From the NCBI RefSeq assembly GCF_007860125.1, contig NZ_SJPW01000002.1, positions 781,052 through 845,051 of the forward strand: a stretch of DNA of 64,000 nucleotides, given 5' to 3'. The DNA comes from Rubripirellula tenax. GTDB lineage: Bacteria; Planctomycetota; Planctomycetia; Pirellulales; Pirellulaceae. Below the pieces are notes generated by a model. The model made no database searches and was not told where the DNA came from. It saw nothing but the letters and a program-made list of their open reading frames with translations. A program made the translations under genes and the position numbers. Each line of letters starts with the position of its first letter. Position 1 is the first letter of the stretch. Shown here piece by piece: positions 47,120 to 56,205 of the stretch.

Positions 47120-49684
47120 ATGACAACAAATCCTCTATCGGAAAACGGGCAATCGGATCAGGAGTTCGAAATTTTTTCGATCGCGTCCGAATTGCCGACC
47201 GACCGTCGCAGCGAGTACTTAGACGACGCCTGCGCGGGCGATCGTGACTTGCGGGCGAGAGTCGAACTGCTGCTAGAACGGGACATCGACGCCGATCAAA
47301 TCGACTTTTTGCTTCCCACCGACCAAAACTTAAAGAATAAAATCGATAGCGCGGGATTGGGAGGCGCGGAAAGCGCCAGCCACCGATTGATCGGTCGCCA
47401 CTTCGGCCCCTTTGCGATCCAGCGAGAAATCGGGCGAGGCGGAATGGGGTCGGTGTTTCTAGCGCATCGCACCGAGGGCCCCGAACAACAAGTCGCCATC
47501 AAAATCTTGCGCAGCGAAGTCGATCGAGACGAGATGATACGACGATTTCGTAACGAAGCACAGTTCGCTGCCGCGCTCGGCAACCATCCGGGGATCGCCA
47601 GCCTGATCGACGCCGGCATCACGGACGATGGGATCGCCTATCTGGTCACCGACTACGTCGACGGAATCCGCATTGACGATTTCTGTGACGAAAATCGATT
47701 AAGCATCGACCAACGCCTTGAATTGTTTCTTGCGGTTTGCGACGCAGTCCAGTTTGCTCACCGATCGGCCATCATTCATCGCGATTTGAAACCGAGCAAC
47801 CTCTTGGTCACTGCCGATGCTCGGGTGCATTTGATTGATTTCGGGATTGCTAAATTGACCGACACGCTGCCGGATACTCCCAACGACGATACCCAAACGA
47901 TGTTTCGCGTTCTGACACCTGCGTACGCAAGCCCCGAACAGGCGCGCGGCGAAACGCCGACAACGTCGACCGACGTTTATTCGCTGGGCGTGGTCCTGTA
48001 TGGATTGCTGACCGGTCGTTCGCCGTACGAAGTCGACACGACCGATCCGGTCGGGTTGGTCCGATCCTTGGAACAGGTTCAGCCGATGCATCCCCATGTC
48101 GCTCTAAGCGTCGTTGCCGCAGGCGATGATGGTTCAACCGCAAACAAAATCTCGATCCAGCGGCGAACGACACCGACGCGACTGCGACGACAATTGGCGG
48201 GTGATCTTGGGACGATCGTGATGATGGCTTTACGAAAAGAGTCCACCCGTCGGTACGCGACTGTCGATCAATTCGCCGACGACATCCGCCGGTTGCTTTC
48301 GGGGCACACTGTCCGCGCTTGCAAGGATACCCTGCGTTATCGTGTCGGCAAGTTTGTACGTCGCAACCGACTCGCGGTCACGGTATCAACGATGTGCGTG
48401 CTGATGTTGATTGGCGGGATTGCGGGCACGAGCACCCAGTGGGCCCGTGCCGAAAACGAACGCATCCGCGCCGAACAGTTTGCCAGCGAAGCAATGCACG
48501 AAGCGGCGCGTGCGCGGACAGCAGAGCGAGCGTCGCTTGTCGCTTCGGCAGAATCAAAGCGGCAAGCAGAAAAAGCGAAACAGGTTTCCGATTTTCTAGT
48601 CGGCATGATCCAGCAGTCCGATGCCGTCGGCATCCTGGGATACCAGTTCGGTTCGCGGCCCAACCAATCCGACGATCCGACGCTACGCGACGTTCTCGGT
48701 CGCGGTGCGGCGATGATCGAAACGAAACTTCAGGACCAACCACTCGTCCGCGCCGCCCTGTCGACTGAAATCGCGAGAATTTATCTTGCGTTAGGCTCCG
48801 TCGATCAAGCCGAACCGCTCCTAAAACGCAGTCACACGGTCCAGCAAGTCGCGGGCGACAGTGTCGATCTGGCCGATACATTGGCAACCCTGGGTTTGAC
48901 TCGATACATCCAAGGCCGTTACGACGAATCGAAGACTCGGTTGACCGAAGCGATTGAAATCAACAACCGAATTTTTGGCGAAAACGCACCCGAAACGGCC
49001 GACATCAAACTAGCACTCGGATTTGTCTCGCTCGAGAGCTGCAACGACGTCGAACAGTGGCAGGCTGCGGGCGAGATCCTCGAACAAGTTGTCAAAATCC
49101 GACGCTCCCAAACCCAACCGCCGCCGTATCAAATGGCCATGGCTTTGACTGGTCAAGCTATTTTTCAGCGCACCAAGGCGGAGTACGCCAAATCGCTGAT
49201 TTCGTTAGCCGAAGCGGGCGGATACCTAGCCCTGGAACCAGGTGGCGGAGTTTATGCGGAAGCGTCCCTGCTGGCCGTCCAGGCGACCATCAATTGGCAA
49301 GCCGGCAACAACACAATCGCGATGCAGCAGACTCACGAAGTCATTGCGTTGACGAAGAAACTGCTTGGCGAAACGCACCCGATGGTGAACTACATCCAGG
49401 TGGATCAAGCCAAACGCATGTTCGCCGCTGGCGAACACGAGACCGCCGAAGCCTTGCTTCGCGAAGGCATCGAGTCGGCTCGAAAAGCATACGGCCGTCA
49501 GCCGAGAACGGCTTTCGCGATGGAAGCACTCGGGCTGCAATTGCTGGAACAGCCTGCCAAACGCGAAGAAGCAAAACGACTGCTCGTCGAAGCGAGTGAA
49601 ATCATGACGGACACCGTTGGCGCCGAAAATATTCGGACCCAGGCCATGCTGCGAGTCGTCGGAAACGTGGCCCGATCACCGTAA
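47120..49684 (+). CDS. transmembrane serine/threonine protein kinase with TPR domain
   Basis: 854 residues from ATG 47120. The kinase domain shows IGRGGMGSVFLA (105-115), catalytic Lys128 (VAIKIL), IIHRDLKPSNLL with Asp222 (219-229) and DFGIAKL with Asp240. A YASPEQARGETPTTSTDVYSLGVVLYGLLTGRSPYE block follows. A single transmembrane helix sits near residues 417-437 (LAVTVSTMCVLMLIGGIAGT). After a coiled segment of Glu/Ala/Arg (ENERIRAEQFASEAMHEAARA) come TPR-like repeats (LAVGSVDQAEPLLKRS-type; TLATLGLTRYIQGRYDESKTRLTEAIEINN). Thus cytoplasmic kinase and extracytoplasmic TPR face opposite sides. It likely phosphorylates the sigma factor or its partners. Confidence 0.93.
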   Translation: MTTNPLSENGQSDQEFEIFSIASELPTDRRSEYLDDACAGDRDLRARVELLLERDIDADQIDFLLPTDQNLKNKIDSAGLGGAESASHRLIGRHFGPFAIQREIGRGGMGSVFLAHRTEGPEQQVAIKILRSEVDRDEMIRRFRNEAQFAAALGNHPGIASLIDAGITDDGIAYLVTDYVDGIRIDDFCDENRLSIDQRLELFLAVCDAVQFAHRSAIIHRDLKPSNLLVTADARVHLIDFGIAKLTDTLPDTPNDDTQTMFRVLTPAYASPEQARGETPTTSTDVYSLGVVLYGLLTGRSPYEVDTTDPVGLVRSLEQVQPMHPHVALSVVAAGDDGSTANKISIQRRTTPTRLRRQLAGDLGTIVMMALRKESTRRYATVDQFADDIRRLLSGHTVRACKDTLRYRVGKFVRRNRLAVTVSTMCVLMLIGGIAGTSTQWARAENERIRAEQFASEAMHEAARARTAERASLVASAESKRQAEKAKQVSDFLVGMIQQSDAVGILGYQFGSRPNQSDDPTLRDVLGRGAAMIETKLQDQPLVRAALSTEIARIYLALGSVDQAEPLLKRSHTVQQVAGDSVDLADTLATLGLTRYIQGRYDESKTRLTEAIEINNRIFGENAPETADIKLALGFVSLESCNDVEQWQAAGEILEQVVKIRRSQTQPPPYQMAMALTGQAIFQRTKAEYAKSLISLAEAGGYLALEPGGGVYAEASLLAVQATINWQAGNNTIAMQQTHEVIALTKKLLGETHPMVNYIQVDQAKRMFAAGEHETAEALLREGIESARKAYGRQPRTAFAMEALGLQLLEQPAKREEAKRLLVEASEIMTDTVGAENIRTQAMLRVVGNVARSP

Positions 49685-49706
49685 GCGTGAAAGGAATAGC
49701 CGCACG

Positions 49707-51416
49707 CTAATCGTGACTCAACAACTTTGCGTAAGTCGTTTGCAGATACTCGATCGGGAAGACGCAAAACGGGTGCTCGCGGCTGGCCATCAGACGCTGC
49801 GCCGCCTGCGCTCGCTCGCTCTCGGCCAACTCGGATCGCAACTGACTGCGCAGCGGACCGAGTTGCTTGGAAAGTTCAGCGTTGATGGTCGCGACTTCGT
49901 CGTGCCACTGTTTTTTCGAATTCTGCTTTTTTGAACTCAGCTTCTTTTCCGCAGGCTCGGCCACCATCGCAATCAGTTCAGACTTGCGGGCCACCAATTT
50001 CTGGTCAAGTTCGACACGGTCACCGAATCGCTCGGGCTGAAAATCGAGATCGCGCAGTTGCCGGCGCAGGCTGCGTGTCTGTTGGCCGTGATCCGCCTGC
50101 GTTAAACCGGGCAACTGGATGGTCGCCGAGATGACCATGAACGGTAACGGCTCGACGTGAAAGAATTCGGCACAGATCTGATCGCCCAACTGGTCGTACT
50201 TGCCGCCGCCAATGCCGTGCAAGAACAGGTCGCTTAGCACCATCCGTGCGTACATCGTTGTCACCAGCGCACGCGGCCGTAGCTTAAAGTTTGGCGACAC
50301 TAAATTCGCCAACTGCTCCGCCGCCAGCTTGGGATGGCGAACATCGATTCGCAACTCTCGCGGCCGCTGAGCAACTCGATCGCTGATGATCAAATGGTCG
50401 TCGGCCATCTTCACCCAAGCGGCTTTTCGCTCTGGCGAATCGTTTCCATATATCCACAGCGGCGCCTCGAACCAACCATCATGCTCGGCCAAGTTGGGAA
50501 CCGGGTGAGCACTGCTGCGGATCCCGTGCGCGCCGCGATAACGATCGGCCGAGTCGTTGTAGCAGCCATGAAAACGGGGAAGCTCTGTCAGAATCGCCAG
50601 CACGAATTCCGCGTAAGCACTCGTCCGACAAACGACACCAAGCGGAAGCTCGAGAGTGCGCAAGCCCAACTCACCTTCGAGTCCATGACGCGCCTGCGCG
50701 AGCGCGCACCCCGCCACGCCGCATCGATCGATCGCCGAAAGTGCGTGCCGCCAAAGCTTGGTGACGGACGGTTCATCCACGACACCTCCAACCGCTTCCG
50801 TGACCGCTTTATCGAAGTGGTCGAAAAGATCGCGACTGCGAACCGTGGTCTGTTCATAGGGAACACCACCACCGGCTTCGTCGTACGGAACGACTTCATA
50901 GTGAGGCTGCCTGGAACCGGTCGGACCATGGGGACGAACGCTGGGGACACGAATCGAACTGCCCGAGGCAACGTCGTTATCAACCACCAAGTTCACACCA
51001 ATGCCACCGACACGGCGGGCAATGTCATCGAGTGCAAAGTTCTTGAACCAAACGCCGGGATGAAAAAGGGACGGCTGATGCCCGGCCATCACGATCGGCC
51101 CGACTGATCCAGCGTCGACCCAGCTTGTGTCACGATAAGCCGACGTGTACCGAATCGCGTCTTCGATCAAGCTGGCCCGCGCCCGCGTTCTCAGCGAATC
51201 CCAAAACGGACCATGCGATGCCGATTTCGCGACATTGCTGCGAAGCAAATCTGCGGCATCCGACAACGGCGGCTCGATCAACGATGAACCGTTTTCGACG
51301 GGAGCTCGATATTGTCGATAGCTGTTCAAGGAAAAATCGTATCGGCGAGACGGTGATGCCGACGCAGAAGACGACGTGCGCGGCGAACAAACAAGTGGCG
51401 ACTGAGAAACGACCAT
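49707..51416 (-). CDS. conserved-type protein of unknown function with GHQP motif
   Basis: 569 residues. N-terminal GPIVMAGHQPSLFHPGVWFKNFALDDIARRVGG resembles the opening of BshC-type proteins, which carry a GQQP-like motif and a nucleotide-fold domain; this link is only by eye. The C-terminal quarter is a charged helical region (AEKKLSSKKQNSKKQWHDEVATINAELSKQLGPLRSQLRSELAESE). The ATG at 51416 shares a base with the stop of the glycosyltransferase gene (TGATG), showing translational coupling. No other thiol-biosynthesis genes are seen. Function should be considered unknown. Confidence 0.75.
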   Translation of the reverse strand: MVVSQSPLVCSPRTSSSASASPSRRYDFSLNSYRQYRAPVENGSSLIEPPLSDAADLLRSNVAKSASHGPFWDSLRTRARASLIEDAIRYTSAYRDTSWVDAGSVGPIVMAGHQPSLFHPGVWFKNFALDDIARRVGGIGVNLVVDNDVASGSSIRVPSVRPHGPTGSRQPHYEVVPYDEAGGGVPYEQTTVRSRDLFDHFDKAVTEAVGGVVDEPSVTKLWRHALSAIDRCGVAGCALAQARHGLEGELGLRTLELPLGVVCRTSAYAEFVLAILTELPRFHGCYNDSADRYRGAHGIRSSAHPVPNLAEHDGWFEAPLWIYGNDSPERKAAWVKMADDHLIISDRVAQRPRELRIDVRHPKLAAEQLANLVSPNFKLRPRALVTTMYARMVLSDLFLHGIGGGKYDQLGDQICAEFFHVEPLPFMVISATIQLPGLTQADHGQQTRSLRRQLRDLDFQPERFGDRVELDQKLVARKSELIAMVAEPAEKKLSSKKQNSKKQWHDEVATINAELSKQLGPLRSQLRSELAESERAQAAQRLMASREHPFCVFPIEYLQTTYAKLLSHD

Positions 51417-52225
51417 CAGACGCTCAGCGCGATATCACGGCCAGGGAAATCCCGGCCGTCCGCTGCGGCCACCGCAAACGCGCTGTCGAGCACTTGATGA
51501 TAGTAACGCAAACGCGTCTCGGCATGATCCAGCGAGCCACCGAACGATCGCTCCAAGTCCAAGTAGATCAGCGGCACCGGAATCTCAATCACTCGCAAAT
51601 CAGCCGCCGCCGCTTCGACCCATAATTGCAGCGGCATCGCATAACCCTCGTCCGTGATGTCCAGATGCTGTAATGCGGAAGTTCGATACGCCTTGAATCC
51701 GCAAAATGCATCGGTCAGGTCGAAGCCCAGTCGTTGGTTCAGTTCGCGAGTGATCCGCCGATTGATGAACAGTCGTTCTTCCGGTGGCGCGTCGTCCCCA
51801 TCGTAAACTTTCAAATAGCGACTGCCCGAAACGATGTCCGCATCGGACGCCGCCGCGATGAATTCCGGGATCCGCTTGGGTTGATGTTGGCCGTCGCAAT
51901 CGAGTGTGACGAGTCCCGCGTATCCCCGCGAGATCGCGAACTCGAACGCCGTGATCAGTGCCGCGCCATATCCGCGATTTTTGGGGTGATGAATCACGGT
52001 CACATCCGAGCGCCGGTCAAGTACGTCTGCGGTGCCGTCGTTGGATCCGTCATTGACGACCAGCACATCGGCCGCGTACCTCACCACCTCGTCCAAAACT
52101 CCGTCGACGTACCCGACTTCGTTGTAAACCGGCAGCGCCGCCAACCATCCCGTGGATCGGGACGCCATGGGGTCGGGGGCAACATTGCCAGCACGGTTGA
52201 GACCGTTGGATGGTGAGCCAGTCAT
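51416..52225 (-). CDS. family 2 glycosyltransferase
   Basis: 269 residues of GT-A fold: AALPVYNEVGYVDGVLDEV, VVNDGSNDGTADVL, KNRGYGAALITAFEFA, the DxD-type LDCDGQHQPKRIPEFI, and GSRY. The YxxEGYAMPLQLWVEAAAAD region (DEGYAMPLQLW) and the lack of membrane helices are typical of dolichol-phosphate-mannose synthase-like enzymes that act at the membrane face. Start ATG 52225 with AAGGACAG upstream. The downstream gene is coupled at the stop. Probably acts in cell-surface or lipid glycosylation. Confidence 0.88.
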   Translation of the reverse strand: MTGSPSNGLNRAGNVAPDPMASRSTGWLAALPVYNEVGYVDGVLDEVVRYAADVLVVNDGSNDGTADVLDRRSDVTVIHHPKNRGYGAALITAFEFAISRGYAGLVTLDCDGQHQPKRIPEFIAAASDADIVSGSRYLKVYDGDDAPPEERLFINRRITRELNQRLGFDLTDAFCGFKAYRTSALQHLDITDEGYAMPLQLWVEAAAADLRVIEIPVPLIYLDLERSFGGSLDHAETRLRYYHQVLDSAFAVAAADGRDFPGRDIALSV

Positions 52226-52412
52226 CTTCTTCTGTCCTTACTGAAAGCGATCGCCAAAACGACATTCGAGCCGCTGGACTGTAGCGCTGAAGCAATCGTC
52301 ATGCCAGCGATCTGATTTTAGAGACATTTAGATGATGGTCAATGTTTCGTCTCGGCCGCCATCGAAAGCGGGCGTCCCAATTGAAGAAAGATCCACCGGG
52401 TTTGCCAAAATG

Positions 52413-53261
52413 TCAGCCCAATGGCGAGATCGGGTCACATTCGTGACGACTAGCCCATGTCTCGAGATCGGGGAACTCCGCAGACAGTTGCTGGCTCAAA
52501 AACTCCATCGCAAACCGTTCGCTGCGATAGTGCCCCAATAGCACGAGCGAAATCCCCTGCGAGCGGGCTTCCAGGCAAGTGTGAAAGGTTGCCTCGCCTG
52601 TGATCAGGGCGTCACAACCTCGACGGGCCGCAGGCGCTAAGAAGCTCCCCCCGCTGCCGCATGCGATCGCAATCTTGCCGACTAGGTCGTCGGCCGAGCC
52701 GACAATGCGAGGTTTCGGTTCAGAATTGAGATGCCCGGCAACTTGGGCCGCCAATGACGCGAGCTGTCCAAGTTGGACCGGTTGCCCGAGTCGGCCCAGT
52801 CGCCCGGCGCCCAGGCAGGTGCCGAGTTGTTTCGGATCAGAGATCGCATCCGAGGGGACCAGTGCTTCGATCGAATGCAGTTCCAGCGATTCGGCCCAGC
52901 GTTGGTTGATGCCGCAGGCTGCGGAATCGAACGCAGTGTGGGCGCTGTAGACCGCAATCTTCGCGCCGACCAACCGCCAGAGCATTTTGCCCGTGACTGA
53001 ATCGGTCGTAATTTTCGTCAGCGGTTTGAACGGCAGCGGGTGGTGCGTGACGATCAGATCAACGTTGGATTCGACAGCCTCTTCGACCACGTCGGGCGTG
53101 ATTGTCAAGCAAGTCATCACTTTGGCGATGGAAGATCGACGATCGCCAAGCAATAGTCCGACGTTGTCCCAGTCCTCGGCCAACTTCAGCGGCGCCATGA
53201 CAGACAAGGCTTCACAAATCCGAGCCAATCCAATGCCGCAAGAAAGATCATTGCCGCTCAA
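52413..53261 (-). CDS. NIF3-like dinuclear metal-centre protein
   Basis: 282 residues. ALSVMAPLKLAEDWDNVGLLLGD, the metal-binding VDLIVTHHPLPFKPLTKI, AVYSAHTAFDSAACGINQ and the late FHTCLEARSQGISLVLLGHYRSER are NIF3/YbgI signatures, with His pairs and Glu for two metal ions. Start is TTG 53261 with AGGA seven bases upstream; another in-frame TTG at 53228 fits too. The cellular role of the family is unclear (possible GTP cyclohydrolase-like activity). It lies next to infC on the same strand. Confidence 0.9.
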   Translation of the reverse strand: MSGNDLSCGIGLARICEALSVMAPLKLAEDWDNVGLLLGDRRSSIAKVMTCLTITPDVVEEAVESNVDLIVTHHPLPFKPLTKITTDSVTGKMLWRLVGAKIAVYSAHTAFDSAACGINQRWAESLELHSIEALVPSDAISDPKQLGTCLGAGRLGRLGQPVQLGQLASLAAQVAGHLNSEPKPRIVGSADDLVGKIAIACGSGGSFLAPAARRGCDALITGEATFHTCLEARSQGISLVLLGHYRSERFAMEFLSQQLSAEFPDLETWASRHECDPISPLG

Positions 53262-53277
53262 ACTGATCGTCCTATTT

Positions 53278-53298
53278 CCTGAAACCTGTCACCTGAAC
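53278..53298 (+). repeat. 7-nt repeat between infC and the NIF3 gene
   Basis: Three units in perfect register: CCTGAAA (53278), CCTGTCA (53285), CCTGAAC (53292). They are the same heptamer type as in the ribosomal spacers, 30 kb away. On the transcribed minus strand the units read CAGG-like, just ahead of the NIF3 start. Confidence 0.7.
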
Positions 53299-53320
53299 GC
53301 CGATGCGACTCAGCCGTCAC

Positions 53321-53851
53321 TCACTTTGGCGCGATCATACAGATCATTCGCCGGCCGTGTTGCTGGGGCGCTGTTTCGACCTTGCCAACTTCGCTGAGGG
53401 TTTCAATGACCATCTCCATGACCTTGCGGCCTTCTTCGATGTGAGCCATTTCGCGACCTCGGAACAAGACGCTGACCTGAACCTTGTCCTTGTGCTCAAG
53501 AAATTTCTCAGCTTGGCGGACTTTGGTTCGGATGTCTTCATCGCCGGTTTTGGGGCGCAGACGAATTTCTTTCGTCTTGGTGTGCGACTGACCGGTGTTC
53601 TTTTTCTTGTTTTTGTCGTACTTGTACTTGCCGTAATCCATGATTCGACAAACGGGCGGGCGCTCGCCAGGGGCTACTTCGACAAGATCCAGGCCCGCAT
53701 CGCGAGCCCGTTGAAGAGCATCGTCAGTGGAAATGATCCCCAACTGCTCTCCTTCTTCGCTAACAACCCGGATGGGTGTAATGCGGATATTGTTGTTGAT
53801 ACGAACGCCGTCGCGATTCTCTGGTTGAGTGTTTTTTCGTGCCAATGCCAC
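53321..53851 (-). CDS. infC: translation initiation factor IF-3
   Basis: 176 residues: [33 protein letters not shown] and [30 protein letters not shown] for the N-domain; [44 protein letters not shown] for the C-domain. Many bacteria start infC at ATT as an autoregulatory device, but here the start is GTG 53851. No rpmI or rplT follows; that standard downstream pair is missing. IF-3 prevents premature subunit joining and rejects poor start codons, which matters for the rpsE ATC start. Confidence 0.96.
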   Translation of the reverse strand: MALARKNTQPENRDGVRINNNIRITPIRVVSEEGEQLGIISTDDALQRARDAGLDLVEVAPGERPPVCRIMDYGKYKYDKNKKKNTGQSHTKTKEIRLRPKTGDEDIRTKVRQAEKFLEHKDKVQVSVLFRGREMAHIEEGRKVMEMVIETLSEVGKVETAPQQHGRRMICMIAPK

Positions 53852-54195
53852 TAAAAGCTGTCTTCTCCGGCCGGTGGGCGTACCAGCACAAAAGGTAATG
53901 AATGTTCCGCCGTGTCAAAGCGACATGACGGGGGATAGGATCGCCAATTACTGTCAACCCCAACTCGAAGAGTATCCGACGTGCGGGTGGGGACCGTCAA
54001 CAGCGAAACGGCAGAAAACGCAAGATTTACCGATTCCTCGTCCAATCGGCAAAATTCTCCTGGTCGGACCGTCTTGACGATTCGGATCGGCCATCCCAAA
54101 CTACGCGACACATCGATGCTAGTGTGGATTCATCTCTTGACCGCCACGAGTCGATGTAGAACCCAGCAGGCGACAAAAACCGTCGCTCAAAAGCC
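53852..54195. other. intergenic region between infC and tRNA-Val
   Basis: 344 bases with no protein-like frame on either strand. It should contain the infC promoter (minus strand) and the tRNA promoter (plus strand). I find no convincing hexamer pair. Confidence 0.4.
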
Positions 54196-54269
54196 GGACG
54201 ATTAGCTCAGTTGGTTAGAGCGCCACGTTGACATCGTGGAGGTCACAGATTCGAGTTCTGTATCGTCCA
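54196..54269 (+). tRNA. tRNA-Val (anticodon GAC)
   Basis: A complete cloverleaf: acceptor GGACGAT/ATCGTCC, D-arm GCTC...GAGC, anticodon stem CCACG/CGTGG around loop TTGACAT (anticodon GAC), T-arm ACAGA/TCTGT with loop TTCGAGT. CCA is not encoded. The integrase frame overlaps it on the opposite strand, marking it as the integration target. Confidence 0.95.
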
Positions 54270-55876
54270 TCACCGAAAAGCCCGCAAAACCTAGCGTTTT
54301 GCGGGCTTTTTTCGTTATTGGCCGAGTCTGTTTCGACCATGCAATCGGTCGCCAAATGGTCAGGAATGGACCCTAAAGACCCCACTTGGCCTGCATTAGG
54401 TGCAACCACTGGTGCAACCGTTCGTGAGCTGATCTGACCGTCCTTTGGCCGCGCTTCGCCGGTTGAACCGCTTGCGACTGCTGGTTCGCTGGTCGTTTGC
54501 TCGTCTGCTATTGGTAGCGAGGGCAACGATTCGACCGCTTGGGCGGTGTCTAACAACCGGGCATCGGTGTAGGTGCCCATCGTTAGACTGATGTTGCTGT
54601 GCCGCATCGCGGCTTGTGCGACACGCGGGGCCACTCCCGCCAACGAAAGGTGTGTTCCGAAACTATGCCGCAACGCATGAACGTGGACGACTCGCTCGTC
54701 CACCGTCTTCTCGATGCCGGCGGCTTCCAAATCGCGATTAAGGATCCGCAGGATGCCAGACGGCACGTTGAACACTCGATCGGATCGATTGCGGCCATCG
54801 GTCCACTTCCGCAGGTCGGCGGCTAAGTCCAACCGCAACGCGATTTCGGACCCGGCTCGGTTCTTTTCGTTGCCGTGCTTCAACTTAATGCTGGGTACTT
54901 CCTTGAACTGCAAATCGCCAACCGTCAGCGTTCGCAATTCGTTCGCCCGCAGACCCGTCAGAACTAGCGTCTTATAGATCAACGCCCGTTCGCGTCCGAG
55001 CCGCTCAAGTTCCCGGCGTCGGTCATCGGACACCTTCGCCGACAACTCGCCTTTGTTCTTGCCCCGGTAAATCGTCCGAGCATGAATAAGCGGTCGTGCC
55101 TGAGCGGCTTCCAACAGCTTGACCAATTCGGCTTCGGTTAACGCCCGAGCCTCCCGCCGGCGTTCGGCTTGCTCATTCAGCCGTGTCATGCCCTCGAACG
55201 GGTTGGCGATTAGACGCTTCTCGCCATTGAAGTGTGTTTGCTTTCGACTTTGTCGTTTGCCGATACACCAATTCCCGAACACCAACCACGTTTCGCGATA
55301 GCCGTTGTACAGCGATGCCGACAGATCACGGTCGCCCTTGCGTTGTTCAGACAACCATTTTTCGAGCCGATCGACTGACAAATCTGACAGCGTTCGAAAC
55401 CGGCAAGCGGCGGCCGTCTCGTAAAGTTTTGTTTCGTAATGCTTTACCCGATCGGCGTGTGTTCCTTTCTGCCGCTGGTATTCCAAGAACGCTTCGATGT
55501 GCTCGGCGATTGGTGTGCCAGCATGGTCGGCAATCCGGTCTTGATCGGGCGACAGGATTTTGGCTTTGACGTGTTCGGCCCGCGTCGTCAACTCATTGAG
55601 GACCGCCATCGCGGCTTGCTTGTCCCTGCACCCCGTTGCAACTTCTTGAACAAACCCTTCACCGTCGCGGTACTTGGCCGTCCACGTTGCCGCTTCGGTT
55701 CTGATCCGCAGCACACCGTCACGACCGGTCATCACTTCCGCTGATCGCTTCCTCCCTCGCCTTGCATTCTTTCCTTTGCGTCCCTCCCACTCGGCAAACT
55801 TTTTGCCGTCACGGATAACGATCGTGGCACCGCCAGGCAGCGGTCGCGTCACAGCTTTCTTTATCAGAGTCCCCAT
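54215..55876 (-). CDS. int: tyrosine-type site-specific recombinase (integrase)
   Basis: 553 residues. Catalytic signature in order: Arg310 (TGLRANELRTL), a basic strand (KLKHGNEKNR), His400-x-x-Arg403 (HALRHSFGTHL), His426 (MRHSNISLTMGTYTD) and the nucleophile Tyr436. The N-terminal half holds a core-binding domain (HIEAFLEYQRQKGTHADRVKHYETKLYE). The 117 residues after Tyr436 are low in motifs. The last 30 or so codons run through the tRNA terminator and then antisense through tRNA-Val, stopping in the D-arm. The true C-terminal sequence could differ in the free element form. Confidence 0.92.
   Translation of the reverse strand: MGTLIKKAVTRPLPGGATIVIRDGKKFAEWEGRKGKNARRGRKRSAEVMTGRDGVLRIRTEAATWTAKYRDGEGFVQEVATGCRDKQAAMAVLNELTTRAEHVKAKILSPDQDRIADHAGTPIAEHIEAFLEYQRQKGTHADRVKHYETKLYETAAACRFRTLSDLSVDRLEKWLSEQRKGDRDLSASLYNGYRETWLVFGNWCIGKRQSRKQTHFNGEKRLIANPFEGMTRLNEQAERRREARALTEAELVKLLEAAQARPLIHARTIYRGKNKGELSAKVSDDRRRELERLGRERALIYKTLVLTGLRANELRTLTVGDLQFKEVPSIKLKHGNEKNRAGSEIALRLDLAADLRKWTDGRNRSDRVFNVPSGILRILNRDLEAAGIEKTVDERVVHVHALRHSFGTHLSLAGVAPRVAQAAMRHSNISLTMGTYTDARLLDTAQAVESLPSLPIADEQTTSEPAVASGSTGEARPKDGQISSRTVAPVVAPNAGQVGSLGSIPDHLATDCMVETDSANNEKSPQNARFCGLFGDGRYRTRICDLHDVNVAL
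54276..54310 (+). terminator. Rho-independent terminator of tRNA-Val
   Basis: AAAAGCCCGCAAAAC (54276-54290) and GTTTTGCGGGCTTTT (54296-54310) form a perfect 15-bp stem with a 5-nt loop and end in a T-run. It is only 6 nt after the tRNA, and its near symmetry could also act on the integrase transcript from the other side. Confidence 0.9.
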
Positions 55877-56205
55877 CGTATTTCATTACTCCACTTGCAT
55901 TAGTTGAATTGGATTTCTAATTCGGCAACAGCTTGGTAGTGACGCGGGCTCTTGGCGGGCTGATCTAGCCGCCACCCTCGCATCATACCTGTTGCGCTCG
56001 TACGATCACGACCCAAAAATCGGTCGTGACAGTTCGTTTTCTGCGTGTCCGTCTCGGTCCGCAGGACCGAAAGAGACGGACGCTCTTATGGTCCCTTATG
56101 GGATGCCGGTCACAGCTGTGTCCGCGACAAATGACTCCCGGTGTCCAGTAACACCGGACATGGCCGTGTCCGCCTTCCGACGGACACGGCCTTAACTCCG
56201 ATGCG
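55877..56205. other. dyad-rich non-coding block, possible origin or control region
   Basis: 329 bases without a gene, between integrase and winged-helix gene. GTGTCC occurs at 56045, 56118, 56141 and 56166; CGGACA-type complements occur at 56077, 56155 and 56181. Three hairpins result: 56047-56081 (8-bp outer, 5-bp inner), 56138-56157 (7 bp), 56162-56191 (11 bp, perfect). Spacing is irregular, yet the motif concentration is striking. A replication origin, operator or processing site is possible. Confidence 0.5.
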
